Of a DNA stretch of 64,000 nucleotides, positions 42,323-51,442 are shown piece after piece. The DNA is from Thermocrinis ruber (GTDB lineage Bacteria > Aquificota > Aquificia > Aquificales > Aquificaceae). The stretch spans positions 930,001 through 994,000 of the forward strand of contig NZ_CP007028.1 in assembly GCF_000512735.1 (NCBI RefSeq). The letters are read 5' to 3'. Position 1 is the first letter of the stretch. The number at the start of each line of letters is the position of its first letter. The position numbers and the translations under genes were made by a program. The notes under the pieces are model-generated. The model was not told the origin of the DNA. It saw only the letters and a program-made list of their open reading frames with translations, and made no database searches.

Positions 42323-44238
42323 GTCTTACACACTGTTCCCTCGCAGATAACCACTCCATCTACATCCTTGCGGAGGACAAACTTAAAGGGTCTGAAGGCT
42401 TTCAGCAATGGTTCAAAGAAGTCTCTGGTCTCCACCTTGTATATGCCCTTAAGGTAGGCATAAAGGCTTATCAGGTAAGAGGCGGAGGCTGTGGGTACCT
42501 CTTGAATAAAGCGGGCAAAGGCTTGTAGGTTCTTTTCCGCATAGTCAATCAGCTCCGTCTCTTGGGTTATACTTCCGAGCAGTAGCAAGAGGTAAGGCGC
42601 GGAGCCGTTGGCAGATTGGGTGGGTGTGTCCGCAATGTTTTTTAGTCTTACCTTCAAAAAACCCTCTCCCTGTTCTTCTGTGTCAAAAAAGCCCCAGTTC
42701 TGTGGGTCCCAAAACTTTTCCATTGCCTGTTTGGTGAGTTTTAGGGCAACCTCTAACCATTGTTTCTCCTGTGTGATCTCATAGAGTGCCAAGAGTCCTC
42801 TTGCTAAGAATATGTAGTCCTCAGAAAAGCCCTTCACACCGTGGGTGTGTTCCAAGCCTTCTTCTTTGTATAGCTCCTCAAGGAGCCTCTTTGCGGTAAG
42901 CTTGGAGAAATCCTTTGCCCATGGGTCTCCAAAGGTTTTGTAATACTGCGCCATAGCCTCTAACATAAGCCCATTCCATCCGCTGTATATGGTTTTGTCC
43001 ACAAAGGGCTTTTCTCTTGTCTCTTCTCTGTATTTGAGCATCTTTCCTTTGGCACTTTCAAGTAGAGATTGGACCTCTTCCTTGGGCATGCCCAAAATTC
43101 TTGATATTTCATCCTCCTCCTTGTCTATGAAGAGCACATTCTTGGTAGGGTCGTGGTGCATCTCTCCCTTTGGTCCTATGTCAAAGTGCAAGCTTGCCAC
43201 CTTTAACTCTTCGGGAGTTAGCACATCCTTTAACTCTTCTAAAGAAAAGGTGTAGTATCCGCCCTCGTCCAAGAGCCCAATGTCTGCATCCTGGGACGCA
43301 TAAAAGCCTCCCTTTGGGTCTGTGCCCTCCCTTTTGTAATACTCCACTATGCCTTTGGCAACGCGCTCGTAAAGGGGCTTTGGAATAACTTGATAAGCCA
43401 TAGAGTAGAGCTGTAAAAGTTCTGCGTTATCGTAAAGCATCTTTTCAAAGTGTGGGACGATCCAGTTTTGGTCTGTGGAGTATCTGAAAAAACCACCCAA
43501 CAGGTGGTCGTAGATGCCCCCCTTCGCCATGGCATCCAAAGTGAGCTCCACCACCTTTAAAAGCTGTTTGTTTTGGGTAAAGAAGTATCTGTAAAGTAAA
43601 AGCTCCCAAGCTTTGGCGTGGTGAAACTTGGGCGCATCCCCCAATCCTCCGTGCTGGTAATCTACACTCAAAAGAATATGATTAATGCCCCTGTCAAGTA
43701 GTTCCTCTCCCACATGGTCTTTGTAGGATCGCACGCTGAAAAGCTCCAAGGCTTGGGATAGTTGCTTGGCAGATTTTAAAATCTTTCCTCTGTCCTCCTT
43801 CCAAAGTTGGGCTATTCGCAGGAGAAGACTTTTAAAGCCCGGTCTTCCCCACCGGTCCTCGGGCGGAAAGTAGGTACCACCAAAGAAGGCTTCCCCTTCG
43901 GGAGTGAGGAATACTGTAAGAGGCCAACCACCAGAGCCCGTGAGGGCTAAGACCACCTCCTGATAACGCCTGTCAATATCCGGTCTTTCGTCCCGGTCCA
44001 CCTTTATGGCGACAAAGTTTTCGTTTATGATCTTTGCGATCTCTTCGTTTTCAAAACTCTCGTGTGCCATCACATGACACCAATGACACCACACACCCCC
44101 AATAGAAAGAAGAATGGGCTTATCTTCCTCTTTGGCTTTTTTGAAGGCTTCTTCCGACCACTCGTACCAATCTACCGGCTGATGGGCGGATTTTCTAAGA
44201 TAGGGACTTCTTGCGTTCGCTAACCTGTTTTTTTGCAT
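42292..44238 (-). CDS. DUF255 thioredoxin-domain protein (YyaL/SPATA20-like)
   Basis: 648 residues: an N-terminal thioredoxin-like domain with CHWC at 51-54 ([14 protein letters not shown]), then an (alpha/alpha)6 barrel of the GlcNAc 2-epimerase-like type ([21 protein letters not shown]). The starting residues [24 protein letters not shown] are characteristic of the family. The biochemical role of the family is not settled. It overlaps the rhodanese gene on the opposite strand. Confidence 0.92.
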   Translation of the reverse strand: MQKNRLANARSPYLRKSAHQPVDWYEWSEEAFKKAKEEDKPILLSIGGVWCHWCHVMAHESFENEEIAKIINENFVAIKVDRDERPDIDRRYQEVVLALTGSGGWPLTVFLTPEGEAFFGGTYFPPEDRWGRPGFKSLLLRIAQLWKEDRGKILKSAKQLSQALELFSVRSYKDHVGEELLDRGINHILLSVDYQHGGLGDAPKFHHAKAWELLLYRYFFTQNKQLLKVVELTLDAMAKGGIYDHLLGGFFRYSTDQNWIVPHFEKMLYDNAELLQLYSMAYQVIPKPLYERVAKGIVEYYKREGTDPKGGFYASQDADIGLLDEGGYYTFSLEELKDVLTPEELKVASLHFDIGPKGEMHHDPTKNVLFIDKEEDEISRILGMPKEEVQSLLESAKGKMLKYREETREKPFVDKTIYSGWNGLMLEAMAQYYKTFGDPWAKDFSKLTAKRLLEELYKEEGLEHTHGVKGFSEDYIFLARGLLALYEITQEKQWLEVALKLTKQAMEKFWDPQNWGFFDTEEQGEGFLKVRLKNIADTPTQSANGSAPYLLLLLGSITQETELIDYAEKNLQAFARFIQEVPTASASYLISLYAYLKGIYKVETRDFFEPLLKAFRPFKFVLRKDVDGVVICEGTVCKTYLGIPDSFS

Positions 44239-44281
44239 GCCTTTAATATAGTCCTTCTTTCAGCAAATTCTATGAGGGAAC

Positions 44282-45589
44282 TCAGCTTGAACCCAAAACT
44301 CTTGAATAAATGACATCTATGTTCTTCAAAAAGCCCTTTGGGTCTATGAGCTGTCTTATTTCCTCCACCGACAAAAATTCTCTTATAGCTTGGTCCTCTG
44401 CCAGAACGTCCGCAAAAGCCCTCTTTTGGTTCCAGCTTTTCATAGCACAAGCTTGGACCATATCATAAGCCCTATCCCTTGGCACTCCCTTTTCCATAAG
44501 GCGTACCAAAACTTTTGAGGATGCGTAGAGCCCAAAGGAAAGCTCCATGTTCTTTATCATCCTATCCCTATCTATCACCAGCCCATCCAAAATTTGGATG
44601 AAAAGGTTCAGGATGTAATCCATGGCGGTGGTGGCGTCCGGCAAGATCACCCTCTCTGCGGAGGAGTGGGATATGTCCCTTTCGTGCCACAGTGGCACAT
44701 TCTCCAAAGCGGTGGTAAGGTAGCCCCTTATAAGCCTTGCCAATCCACACACTCGCTCCGCATGGATAGGGTTTTTCTTGTGTGGCATGGCAGAAGAGCC
44801 CCTTTGTCCTTCTGTGAAGGGTTCCTGAAGCTCACCCACTTCGGTGCGCTGAAGATGTCTGATCTCGGTGGCAAACCTCTCCAAGGATGTGGCGGCTATA
44901 CCAATAGCCCACAGAACCTCCGCGTGCCTGTCCCTTGGCACGATCTGGGTGGAAACAGGCTCCACCTTTAGCCCGAGCTCCTCCAAGGCAAGCCTTTCTA
45001 TCTCCGGGTCCAAATTAGAGTATGTTCCCACCGCACCGGAGAGCTTGCCGTAGGATATGTTTTCCAAAGCCCTTACAAGCCTATCCCTGTTTCTTTTCAT
45101 CTCCTGATACCAACTTAAAAACTTCAGCCCCAAGGTAATGGGTTCCGCATGCACCCCATGGGTCCTGCCCATCATGATGGTGTCTTTTTCCCTCAGGGCA
45201 AGTTCCTTTAACCTTTCCAACAGCCGATCCACATTTTCAATGATCAGGTTTAGGGCTTGCTTCAGCTGTAAAGCTAAGGCGGTATCTACCACATCGGAGG
45301 AGGTGAGCCCCATGTGAAAGTAGTGGGAGTACTCGGGTATTTGCTCTCCAATGGCAGACACAAAGGCGAGCACATCGTGTTTGTAGATCTTTTCGTAATA
45401 CTCTATCCTCTCAAGGGTCCTTTCATCTACCTTGACCCTCCTTTCTATCTCCTGCAAGGCTTGGGTGGGAATTTTACCTTTCTTGTGCCATGCCCTACAA
45501 ACTGCCAGCTCTACCTTTAACCAAAGCTCAAACTTTCTCTTTTCCGACCAAAGTTCCTTGAAGGGTTTTCTTGTATATCTTGCGATCAT
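44282..45589 (-). CDS. purB: Adenylosuccinate lyase
   Basis: 435 residues with the fumarase-superfamily signature SSAMPHKKNP at 265-274 and catalytic histidines H71 and H144. It performs two fumarate-releasing steps of purine synthesis. A TATAAA box lies about 12 bases upstream of the ATG, without a ribosome-binding site, indicating a very short leader. It is divergent from thiD across a 44-base gap. Confidence 0.96.
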   Translation of the reverse strand: MIARYTRKPFKELWSEKRKFELWLKVELAVCRAWHKKGKIPTQALQEIERRVKVDERTLERIEYYEKIYKHDVLAFVSAIGEQIPEYSHYFHMGLTSSDVVDTALALQLKQALNLIIENVDRLLERLKELALREKDTIMMGRTHGVHAEPITLGLKFLSWYQEMKRNRDRLVRALENISYGKLSGAVGTYSNLDPEIERLALEELGLKVEPVSTQIVPRDRHAEVLWAIGIAATSLERFATEIRHLQRTEVGELQEPFTEGQRGSSAMPHKKNPIHAERVCGLARLIRGYLTTALENVPLWHERDISHSSAERVILPDATTAMDYILNLFIQILDGLVIDRDRMIKNMELSFGLYASSKVLVRLMEKGVPRDRAYDMVQACAMKSWNQKRAFADVLAEDQAIREFLSVEEIRQLIDPKGFLKNIDVIYSRVLGSS

Positions 45590-45601
45590 GGTGCTTATAT
45601 T

Positions 45602-45625
45602 TTATAGAAGCTCGTGGATTATAAT
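45602..45625. promoter_or_regulatory. Divergent -10 boxes of purB and thiD
   Basis: TATAAT at 45620-45625 faces thiD, eight bases from its ATG. TATAAA on the minus strand near 45607-45602 faces purB. Both imply leaderless or near-leaderless transcripts in a 44-base gap. Confidence 0.5.
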
Positions 45626-45633
45626 TGTAGGCT

Positions 45634-46443
45634 ATGAAAATACCAAGGGCTTTAACCATAGCGGGTTCGGACAGTGGCGGAGGTGCTGGGCTTCAGGCGG
45701 ACCTAAAGACCTTTACCGCCCTTGGCGTTTATGGAATGACTGCGGTAACCTCCATCACAGTTCAGAATACGGTGGGAGTTTTTGGAGTGGTGGATGTGCC
45801 CCCGGAGGTGGTCTATAACCAAATAAAGGTGGTGGTTGAGGACATAGGAGTGGATGCGGTAAAGACGGGCATGCTCTCCCATGCGGGCATCATAGAGGCG
45901 GTAGCAAGGGCGGTGAAAGATTTTAAACTTGAAAATCTGGTGGTGGACCCGGTGATGCGAGCCAAGTCCGGAGACCCACTCCTAAAGAGTTCCGACGAGG
46001 TTGCCCTAAAAGAACTCCTTATTCCTCTGGCAACGGTAGTTACTCCTAACATTCCTGAAGCTTGCGCCCTTGTGGGAAAGGACATAAAAACTTTGGAGGA
46101 TATGGAAAGAGCTTGCAAAGAGATTTATTCTATGGGACCCTCTGCAGTTTTGTTAAAGGGCGGTCATATGGAAGGAGATATTCTGGTGGATGTTTTCTAC
46201 GATGGAACAAGCTTTGAGTATCTGAGCTACAAAAGGGTGCCCACCAAAAACACCCATGGGACAGGATGCACCTTAGCGTCTGCCATAGCAGGATACTTGG
46301 CAAAGGGCTTTGATTTAAAAGAGGCAGTCAGAAAGGCAAGGGAGTATGTGCAGGGTGCCATAGAACACTCTTTGAACCTTGGCAAAGGGCATGGACCTTT
46401 GAACCATATGTGGCAGTTTTATCCCGAAATACAAACCCCTTGA
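45634..46443 (+). CDS. thiD: Hydroxymethylpyrimidine/phosphomethylpyrimidine kinase
   Basis: 269 residues of the ribokinase fold with AGSDSGGGAGLQAD (10-23) and HGTGCTLASA (about 207-216). It phosphorylates HMP and HMP-P in thiamine synthesis. The last five residues (EIQTP) and the stop codon come from the left end of the inserted TnpB element; the stop TGA lies within the element's -35 box. Without the insertion the frame would end FYPSL. Confidence 0.95.
   Translation: MKIPRALTIAGSDSGGGAGLQADLKTFTALGVYGMTAVTSITVQNTVGVFGVVDVPPEVVYNQIKVVVEDIGVDAVKTGMLSHAGIIEAVARAVKDFKLENLVVDPVMRAKSGDPLLKSSDEVALKELLIPLATVVTPNIPEACALVGKDIKTLEDMERACKEIYSMGPSAVLLKGGHMEGDILVDVFYDGTSFEYLSYKRVPTKNTHGTGCTLASAIAGYLAKGFDLKEAVRKAREYVQGAIEHSLNLGKGHGPLNHMWQFYPEIQTP
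46416..46425 (+). repeat. Left 10-bp direct repeat flanking element copy 2
   Basis: GTTTTATCCC, repeated at 48053-48062 directly after the element's right end. It reads as a target-site duplication. Confidence 0.7.
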
Positions 46444-46468
46444 CACACAAGAGTTTTAAAGCTAAAAT
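46440..46468 (+). promoter_or_regulatory. Element-borne promoter, copy 2
   Basis: TTGACA 46440-46445, 17 bases, TAAAAT 46463-46468, ATG at 46478. It matches copy 1, and the -35 contains the thiD stop codon. Confidence 0.75.
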
Positions 46469-46477
46469 CTAACCCTG

Positions 46478-48043
46478 ATGTTTGTTAGCCTACAGTTTAA
46501 GCTTGAACTGAAAAAGGAAGACAAAGAAAAACTTATAAAGCTTATGCGTAATCAATCCTCCGCCATCCGAGTGGCATACAATATGCTAAAGGAGTTGGAA
46601 AAAGAAGAAACAAAAAACCCACACGCCCAAGTATACCAAAGACTAAGACAGCTATTTCCTGAGTTGCCAACTAAATACATTGACTCAGCCATATACAAAG
46701 CTAAGCAATATCCCACAGATAAACCAGTGGTGTTTGGTGGTAGAAGACTTTTTGAAAAACTTTGCAAAAACCATCTTACAGGAAAATTGAGAGAAAGACT
46801 TAAAAAGCAATGGAAAGAACTAAGACAAGGAACACTTATAAGCATCGGGTCAAAGGCAGACAAAGGAAACAGACTAACGAGATTTGAAGACCTAAACGGA
46901 CAGCTTTGCCTTAGAATTACCACAGGAAACAGGGAGTTTATCTACGCCAAAGTGCTAAGGGAACCAAGTAATAGCAAAGACAAGTGGATAACCTTTATGG
47001 CTATGCTTTTAGAAAGCTGGCAAACCCATAGCTACTTTCCTTACACGGTGGAGTTAAAACTGAGAGATGGAGAAGTTTATGGAAGTGTATCCTTTGAACT
47101 CCCAACGCCTAAAGTGAAATACACCAAAGAGAACGGAGTAATAGCCATAGACACTAACGCATCACCCATCCACTTAGCCATAGCGGAAGTTTCAAAGACT
47201 GGAGAATTATTAAGCTATCAAACAATAAGCCTACACCACCTTTTAGGACTTTCTCAAAACAGCAAAGACCACCAAGAGTGGATATTAGCCCATCAAATAG
47301 TGGATTTGGCCATTCAGAAAGGCAAAGCTATAGCTATAGAAAACCTAAAGAAACTCAAAAAAGGAATGCGTGGGGATGGGAAAGCTAAGCTAAGAAAAAG
47401 GCTTCATCAGTGGAACGCCAAAAAGTTTTTGCAAAAGCTAAAGAGGGTAGCAATGTTAAAGGGAGTGGAAGTAATAGAAGTCCATCCAGCCTATACATCA
47501 ATCATAAGCATGCTAAAGTATGCACCACAGTTGAACATAGATAAAGACATAGCTGGTGCTTATGTGATAGGGAGAAGGGCACTGGGCTTTAAAGAGAACA
47601 TGCCTGAGAACTACGGGAAACTTTTGAAAGACAAAGCATATTTAGAGTTTGCCCTAAAGAAGTATGATGAGAGGGAAAAAGAACTTACGGAGCTTATAGA
47701 GAAGGAAACCAACGAATACAAGAGAAACGCACTAAAAAGCGAACTAAGGAGTGTAGAGGATGCAAGAAAGCTATTAATCAATCTCCTACAAAGCCTTCAG
47801 AGTGAGCCAAGTTCCTGTGAGGGAGCCTATGGAAGGAATCCCGAGCAGGGAGAGACCAAAAAGGTCTCTCAGGTAGCTTGGCAAGTTCTGAAGGTAGCCC
47901 TCCTCTTCCCTATCCTTGGAAAGGTCTTACCAAGAGACCTTTCTCCTCTGAAGCCTGTGTTGGTGGAAGGGGTGTGGGATAGAGTGAGGAGTAGGTTAGT
48001 CCCTTTAGAGGCTGGAGGGACGGTCCCAATAAGGGATTTTTAG
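46478..48043 (+). CDS. TnpB-related protein (IS200/IS605 accessory type), second copy
   Basis: 521 residues, roughly 90% identical by eye to the copy at 1248-2816, with the same RuvC motifs (IAIDTNASPIHLAIAEV, AIENLKKLKKG, DKDIAGAYVIGRR) and the same lack of zinc ribbon. Most differences are conservative, as in a gene under selection, except at GETKKVSQVAW, where the DNA forms a hairpin of unrelated sequence. The gene is intact from start to stop. Mobilisation would need a transposase supplied from elsewhere. Confidence 0.82.
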   Translation: MFVSLQFKLELKKEDKEKLIKLMRNQSSAIRVAYNMLKELEKEETKNPHAQVYQRLRQLFPELPTKYIDSAIYKAKQYPTDKPVVFGGRRLFEKLCKNHLTGKLRERLKKQWKELRQGTLISIGSKADKGNRLTRFEDLNGQLCLRITTGNREFIYAKVLREPSNSKDKWITFMAMLLESWQTHSYFPYTVELKLRDGEVYGSVSFELPTPKVKYTKENGVIAIDTNASPIHLAIAEVSKTGELLSYQTISLHHLLGLSQNSKDHQEWILAHQIVDLAIQKGKAIAIENLKKLKKGMRGDGKAKLRKRLHQWNAKKFLQKLKRVAMLKGVEVIEVHPAYTSIISMLKYAPQLNIDKDIAGAYVIGRRALGFKENMPENYGKLLKDKAYLEFALKKYDEREKELTELIEKETNEYKRNALKSELRSVEDARKLLINLLQSLQSEPSSCEGAYGRNPEQGETKKVSQVAWQVLKVALLFPILGKVLPRDLSPLKPVLVEGVWDRVRSRLVPLEAGGTVPIRDF

Positions 48044-48052
48044 AACAGCCTC
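47790..48052 (+). ncRNA. Candidate omega-RNA-like segment of element copy 2
   Basis: An 8-bp perfect stem, 47850-47857 with 47863-47870, loop AAAAA, occupies the place of the 9-bp stem of copy 1 but with different bases on both arms. Flanking sequence on each side is nearly identical between copies. This is compensatory change and supports a functional RNA hairpin. Confidence 0.55.
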
Positions 48053-48062
48053 GTTTTATCCC
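48053..48062 (+). repeat. Right 10-bp direct repeat flanking element copy 2
   Basis: GTTTTATCCC, matching 46416-46425. It contains the stop codon of ridA (48056-48058, minus strand). Confidence 0.7.
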
Positions 48063-48442
48063 TCTTTGTAGGCGGTTACTTCTATCTCTACCAAAGCGTT
48101 CATTGGTAGAGAGCTAACCTCTACCGTGCTCCTCACCGGTGGAACGCTAACATCCTTCAAAAGCTCCTGATACAACCTGTTAAAGTCCGAAAACTTAGAA
48201 AGGTCTTTCAGATACACCACCACCCTGACCACATCCTCCCACGAGTAGCCACAGGCGGAGAGTATGGCAGAGATGTTTTCAAAGGTCTGCTTAACCTGTT
48301 CTTCAAAGCCCTCCCTTAGCTTTCCCGTTTTTGGGTCTATGCCTATCTGCCCCGCTACGAACAGAAAGTTTCCCACCTTTACCGCCTGCGAGTAAGGACC
48401 CACCGGCTTTGGTGCTTGGTCTGTGAAAATTTTTTGCTTCAT
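48056..48442 (-). CDS. ridA: RidA family reactive intermediate deaminase
   Basis: 128 residues from the ATG of an ATGA overlap with glyQ. Family motifs are [19 protein letters not shown] and [13 protein letters not shown] (with the substrate-binding Arg). It hydrolyses reactive enamines/imines, protecting PLP enzymes. Its stop lies in the 10-bp repeat at the element border. Confidence 0.94.
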   Translation of the reverse strand: MKQKIFTDQAPKPVGPYSQAVKVGNFLFVAGQIGIDPKTGKLREGFEEQVKQTFENISAILSACGYSWEDVVRVVVYLKDLSKFSDFNRLYQELLKDVSVPPVRSTVEVSSLPMNALVEIEVTAYKEG

Positions 48443-49281
48443 TGCCACTTTTCCAGGTACAGCTTGGCAACCTCTTTGGCTAAGTTGTTCATCCGGCGTA
48501 TATACCTTGCCCTCTCTTGGACAGAGATCACGCCCCTTGCGTCCAAAAGGTTAAAGGTATGGGAGCATTTCAGCAGGTGGTCGTAAGCGGGTAGGACTAA
48601 TCCCTCCTGCAGTAGCCTTTTGGTTTCCTCCTCGTAGATCTCATAAAGCTTAAAGAGCACCTCCGGGTTTGACTTTTCAAAGTTATAAACGCTCCACTCA
48701 TACTCTGCCCTTTTGAAGACCTCTCCGTAGGTTAGCCACTCGTTCCACTTTATGTCAAAGACGTTATCCACCCCTTGCAAATACATGGCTATACGTTCCA
48801 AACCGTAGGTGATTTCTACGGAGATCTCCTCCAAATCAAGCCCTCCTGCCTGTTGAAAGTAGGTAAATTGGGTTATCTCCATGCCATCCAACCATACCTC
48901 CCAACCAAGCCCCCAGGCACCAAGGGTAGGCGACTCCCAATCGTCTTCTACAAACCTTATATCATGCTCCTTTGGGTCTATACCGAGGGATGTTAAGCTC
49001 TCCAAATATAACTCCTGAGGGTTATCTGGTGCGGGCTTTAGGATCACCTGAAACTGAAAGTAGTGTTGAAGCCTGTTGGGATTTTCTCCGTATCTTCCAT
49101 CCTTTGGTCTTCTGGATGGTTCCACGTAGGCGGTGTTCCAGGGCTTTGGTCCCAAAACCTTAAGAAAGGTGGCAGGGTTCATAGTCCCAGCACCCGTCTC
49201 TATGTCGTAGGGTTGCCAGATGACGCAATCCTTTTCCGCCCAAAACTTTTGAAGGTTCATTATTATGTCTTGGAAGAACAT
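48439..49281 (-). CDS. glyQ: Glycine--tRNA ligase, alpha subunit
   Basis: 280 residues beginning [14 protein letters not shown], with [19 protein letters not shown] and [20 protein letters not shown], class II catalytic-site sequences of the GlyRS alpha subunit. It pairs with GlyS, encoded at 27773-29746. It follows speE by one base. Confidence 0.97.
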   Translation of the reverse strand: MFFQDIIMNLQKFWAEKDCVIWQPYDIETGAGTMNPATFLKVLGPKPWNTAYVEPSRRPKDGRYGENPNRLQHYFQFQVILKPAPDNPQELYLESLTSLGIDPKEHDIRFVEDDWESPTLGAWGLGWEVWLDGMEITQFTYFQQAGGLDLEEISVEITYGLERIAMYLQGVDNVFDIKWNEWLTYGEVFKRAEYEWSVYNFEKSNPEVLFKLYEIYEEETKRLLQEGLVLPAYDHLLKCSHTFNLLDARGVISVQERARYIRRMNNLAKEVAKLYLEKWQ

Positions 49282-49282
49282 G

Positions 49283-50125
49283 TTAGAACTTGAAATCTTC
49301 CCTTAAAAGCTTTTGATAAAAGCCCATGGGCAAAAAGGCATGCCTGTGCATCTCATCACTGTAAAGCTTTGTCTGGACCTTTACCTCCCTCTTAGGCTCC
49401 CTAACGTCATACTTTTTACTGCCCACCGAGATAGTCCACCAGTAGCCCGCATAACCCGGTATCACCACAGTGTATAGATCCACCACAGGGAAGACCTTTC
49501 TCAAAGCCTTTTGGACACGTCTCACAATCTCTATGTGATAGTATATGGACTCTGTTTGCCCCACATATATGCCATCCTCCTTTAGGGCCCTGTACACATA
49601 CCTGAAGAACTCCTCGGTGGTTAGCACATGGGCAAATCCCACCGGGTCTGTGGAATCCACGATTATCACATCAAACTCGTTTTCGTAGTCCTGAATGTAT
49701 TTGTAGCCATCCTCGTTTAACACGATGACCCTTGGGTCATCAAAGGCACAGGCCATGGTGGGCAAAAATTTTTTGGAAACTTCTATAACCTCTTTGTCTA
49801 TATCCACAAGGACAGCCCTCTTTACTTCCGGATGCTTCAGCACTTCTCTTAGCACTCCTCCGTCCCCTCCCCCTATGATCAGAACGGTTTCAGGGTTTGG
49901 ATGGGCATACAGTGGCACATGCGCCATAAACTCATGGTATATAAACTCATACTTTTCATCACACTGGGCAACGCCGTCCAGCACCAGAACCTTTCCAAAA
50001 TGTGGAGATTCTATAACCATAATCTCCTGATAGGGACTTTTGCCCTTGTAGAGTACTTTATCCACCGGATAGCAGTGTCTGATGGGTGCGTAAGGGTCCC
50101 TCTCCATAAAAAACACATCCATCAT
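49283..50125 (-). CDS. speE: Spermidine synthase family aminopropyltransferase
   Basis: I set the start at the ATG giving [17 protein letters not shown] because GAGGTGG stands seven bases before it; an upstream extension would lie within the neighbouring gene. 281 residues with the SAM motif [21 protein letters not shown] and IIVDSTDP. It transfers aminopropyl groups from decarboxylated SAM. Thermophiles make long or branched polyamines, so the acceptor may be agmatine or a polyamine other than putrescine. Confidence 0.92.
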   Translation of the reverse strand: MMDVFFMERDPYAPIRHCYPVDKVLYKGKSPYQEIMVIESPHFGKVLVLDGVAQCDEKYEFIYHEFMAHVPLYAHPNPETVLIIGGGDGGVLREVLKHPEVKRAVLVDIDKEVIEVSKKFLPTMACAFDDPRVIVLNEDGYKYIQDYENEFDVIIVDSTDPVGFAHVLTTEEFFRYVYRALKEDGIYVGQTESIYYHIEIVRRVQKALRKVFPVVDLYTVVIPGYAGYWWTISVGSKKYDVREPKREVKVQTKLYSDEMHRHAFLPMGFYQKLLREDFKF

Positions 50126-50127
50126 CT

Positions 50128-50526
50128 CTACCCACCTCTTTTTGAGAGTATTATTATCATAACCAAGGTTAAAAGCAAGCTGATCCCATTCAAAAGCATG
50201 GATATGCCATGCCATTTCATGAAGGCGGAATAATCCACAGCCTTTAGGGCGTTTGCGGTAGGAAGGACATAAAACCTATGAACCAAATGGATAAGTAGGT
50301 TTATAAGGGCTAAAAGGAAAAAGCTTCTGCTGACCTTCCAACCCAAAAGGGTGGAGATAAGCATAACCACCACACCTAAAGAGAAATAAACAGGGAATAC
50401 CCTTTCTACCACCTTTCCCGCTTCCGTCTTCTCTAAGACCTTAAAGAGGGTGGGTGCCACATAAAAGCTAAAAAAGGCTCCAAGCCCAAGGTATGCACTG
50501 TTTAGAAATAAAAGTAGCCTATCCAT
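50128..50526 (-). CDS. DUF4149-like membrane protein
   Basis: 132 residues with four transmembrane helices. The start LLLFLNSAYLGLGAFFSFYV with APTLFKVL and the following AGKVVERVFPVYF match the DUF4149 pattern. The function is unknown. It overlaps dapA by eight bases and ends two bases before the speE start. Confidence 0.75.
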   Translation of the reverse strand: MDRLLLFLNSAYLGLGAFFSFYVAPTLFKVLEKTEAGKVVERVFPVYFSLGVVVMLISTLLGWKVSRSFFLLALINLLIHLVHRFYVLPTANALKAVDYSAFMKWHGISMLLNGISLLLTLVMIIILSKRGG

Positions 50527-51412
50527 CTCCGCGCACCACCGGGAGATTGTAAGCCTTCAGCACGCTTATCAGTTTCCTTTCGTTCTCCGGCTTCATCTCA
50601 CACAAGGGCAACCTGAACTCCTTCTCACACATGCCTAAAGCCCAGCAGGCAGTCTTTACAGGAATAGGATTTGTCTCTATGAAAAGCACCTTGAAAAGCT
50701 CATAAAGGTAATAGTGCATCTCCCTTGCCTTCTTAAAGTCTCCCTTTAGTGCATAATCTACCATCTGTTTTACTTCCCTCGGCATTATGTTGTTTGCCAC
50801 CGAGATCACTCCCTTTGCCCCCAAAGCCATCATAGGAAGGGTCAAGGAGTCATCTCCCGAGAGTATAGTAAAGTTGTCTCCCAACAGCCTCTTTAGCTCG
50901 GATATTCTGTCCATGTTGGGAGTAGATTCCTTTGAACCTATTATGTTTTCGTGCTCCTTTACTAGCCGGTATATGGTTTCCGGTGCAATCTCAACCCCAG
51001 TCCTTGAGGGTATGTTGTAAAGAATTATTGGGATGCTCACCTCTTCCGCAATAGCCTTGAAGTGTCTGTATAGCCCCTCTTGAGTGGGCTTGTTGTAGTA
51101 AGGAGCCACCAGCAAACAAGCGTCAGCCCCCACCCTTTGGGCATGGGTAGAGAGCTCTATCGCTTCGTGGGTGGCGTTTGCCCCTGTGCCCGCTATGATC
51201 TTTATCCTTCCCCTTGCTATTCTGACCGCTTCCTCTATGACCTTTTCGTGTTCTTCAAAGGTAAGGGTAGGAGATTCTCCGGTGGTTCCGCAGACCAAAA
51301 TGGCGTCCGTGTGATTGTTGATGTGAAACTCTATCAAATTTTCCAGGGCTTGATAATCTACCTCTCCCCCTTTGAAAGGCGTTATTAGGGCAACGATGGA
51401 ACCTTCAAACAT
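50519..51412 (-). CDS. dapA: 4-hydroxy-tetrahydrodipicolinate synthase
   Basis: 297 residues; Schiff-base Lys161 in IIGSKEST, Tyr132, and the T-T pair in CGTTGESPTL. It condenses pyruvate with aspartate semialdehyde for lysine and diaminopimelate synthesis. TATAAT lies eight bases before the ATG, again a near-leaderless start. Confidence 0.96.
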   Translation of the reverse strand: MFEGSIVALITPFKGGEVDYQALENLIEFHINNHTDAILVCGTTGESPTLTFEEHEKVIEEAVRIARGRIKIIAGTGANATHEAIELSTHAQRVGADACLLVAPYYNKPTQEGLYRHFKAIAEEVSIPIILYNIPSRTGVEIAPETIYRLVKEHENIIGSKESTPNMDRISELKRLLGDNFTILSGDDSLTLPMMALGAKGVISVANNIMPREVKQMVDYALKGDFKKAREMHYYLYELFKVLFIETNPIPVKTACWALGMCEKEFRLPLCEMKPENERKLISVLKAYNLPVVRGDG

Positions 51413-51420
51413 GGAGTATG

Positions 51421-51430
51421 ATTATAAAAT
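51421..51430. promoter_or_regulatory. Overlapping divergent -10 boxes of dapA and nadE
   Basis: In the 30-base gap, ATTATA at 51421-51426 is TATAAT for dapA, and TAAAAT at 51425-51430 faces nadE. They share two bases. Confidence 0.5.
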
Positions 51431-51442
51431 AAAATTGTTTGA

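Larger units (their letters stand above)
46426..48052 (+). mobile_element. TnpB-related insertion element, copy 2
   Basis: 1,627 bases between two 10-bp direct repeats, similar to 1196-2836 throughout. It holds a promoter, one TnpB-related gene and the structured right end. Its right end matches copy 1 exactly to the last base, and its left end lacks the inverted repeat seen in copy 1. It is inserted between convergent thiD and ridA without harm to either. Confidence 0.8.

Noticed and set aside
27773-49281. Unlinked glyS and glyQ as an anomaly
   Set aside because: Separate alpha and beta subunit genes are common in Aquificae.
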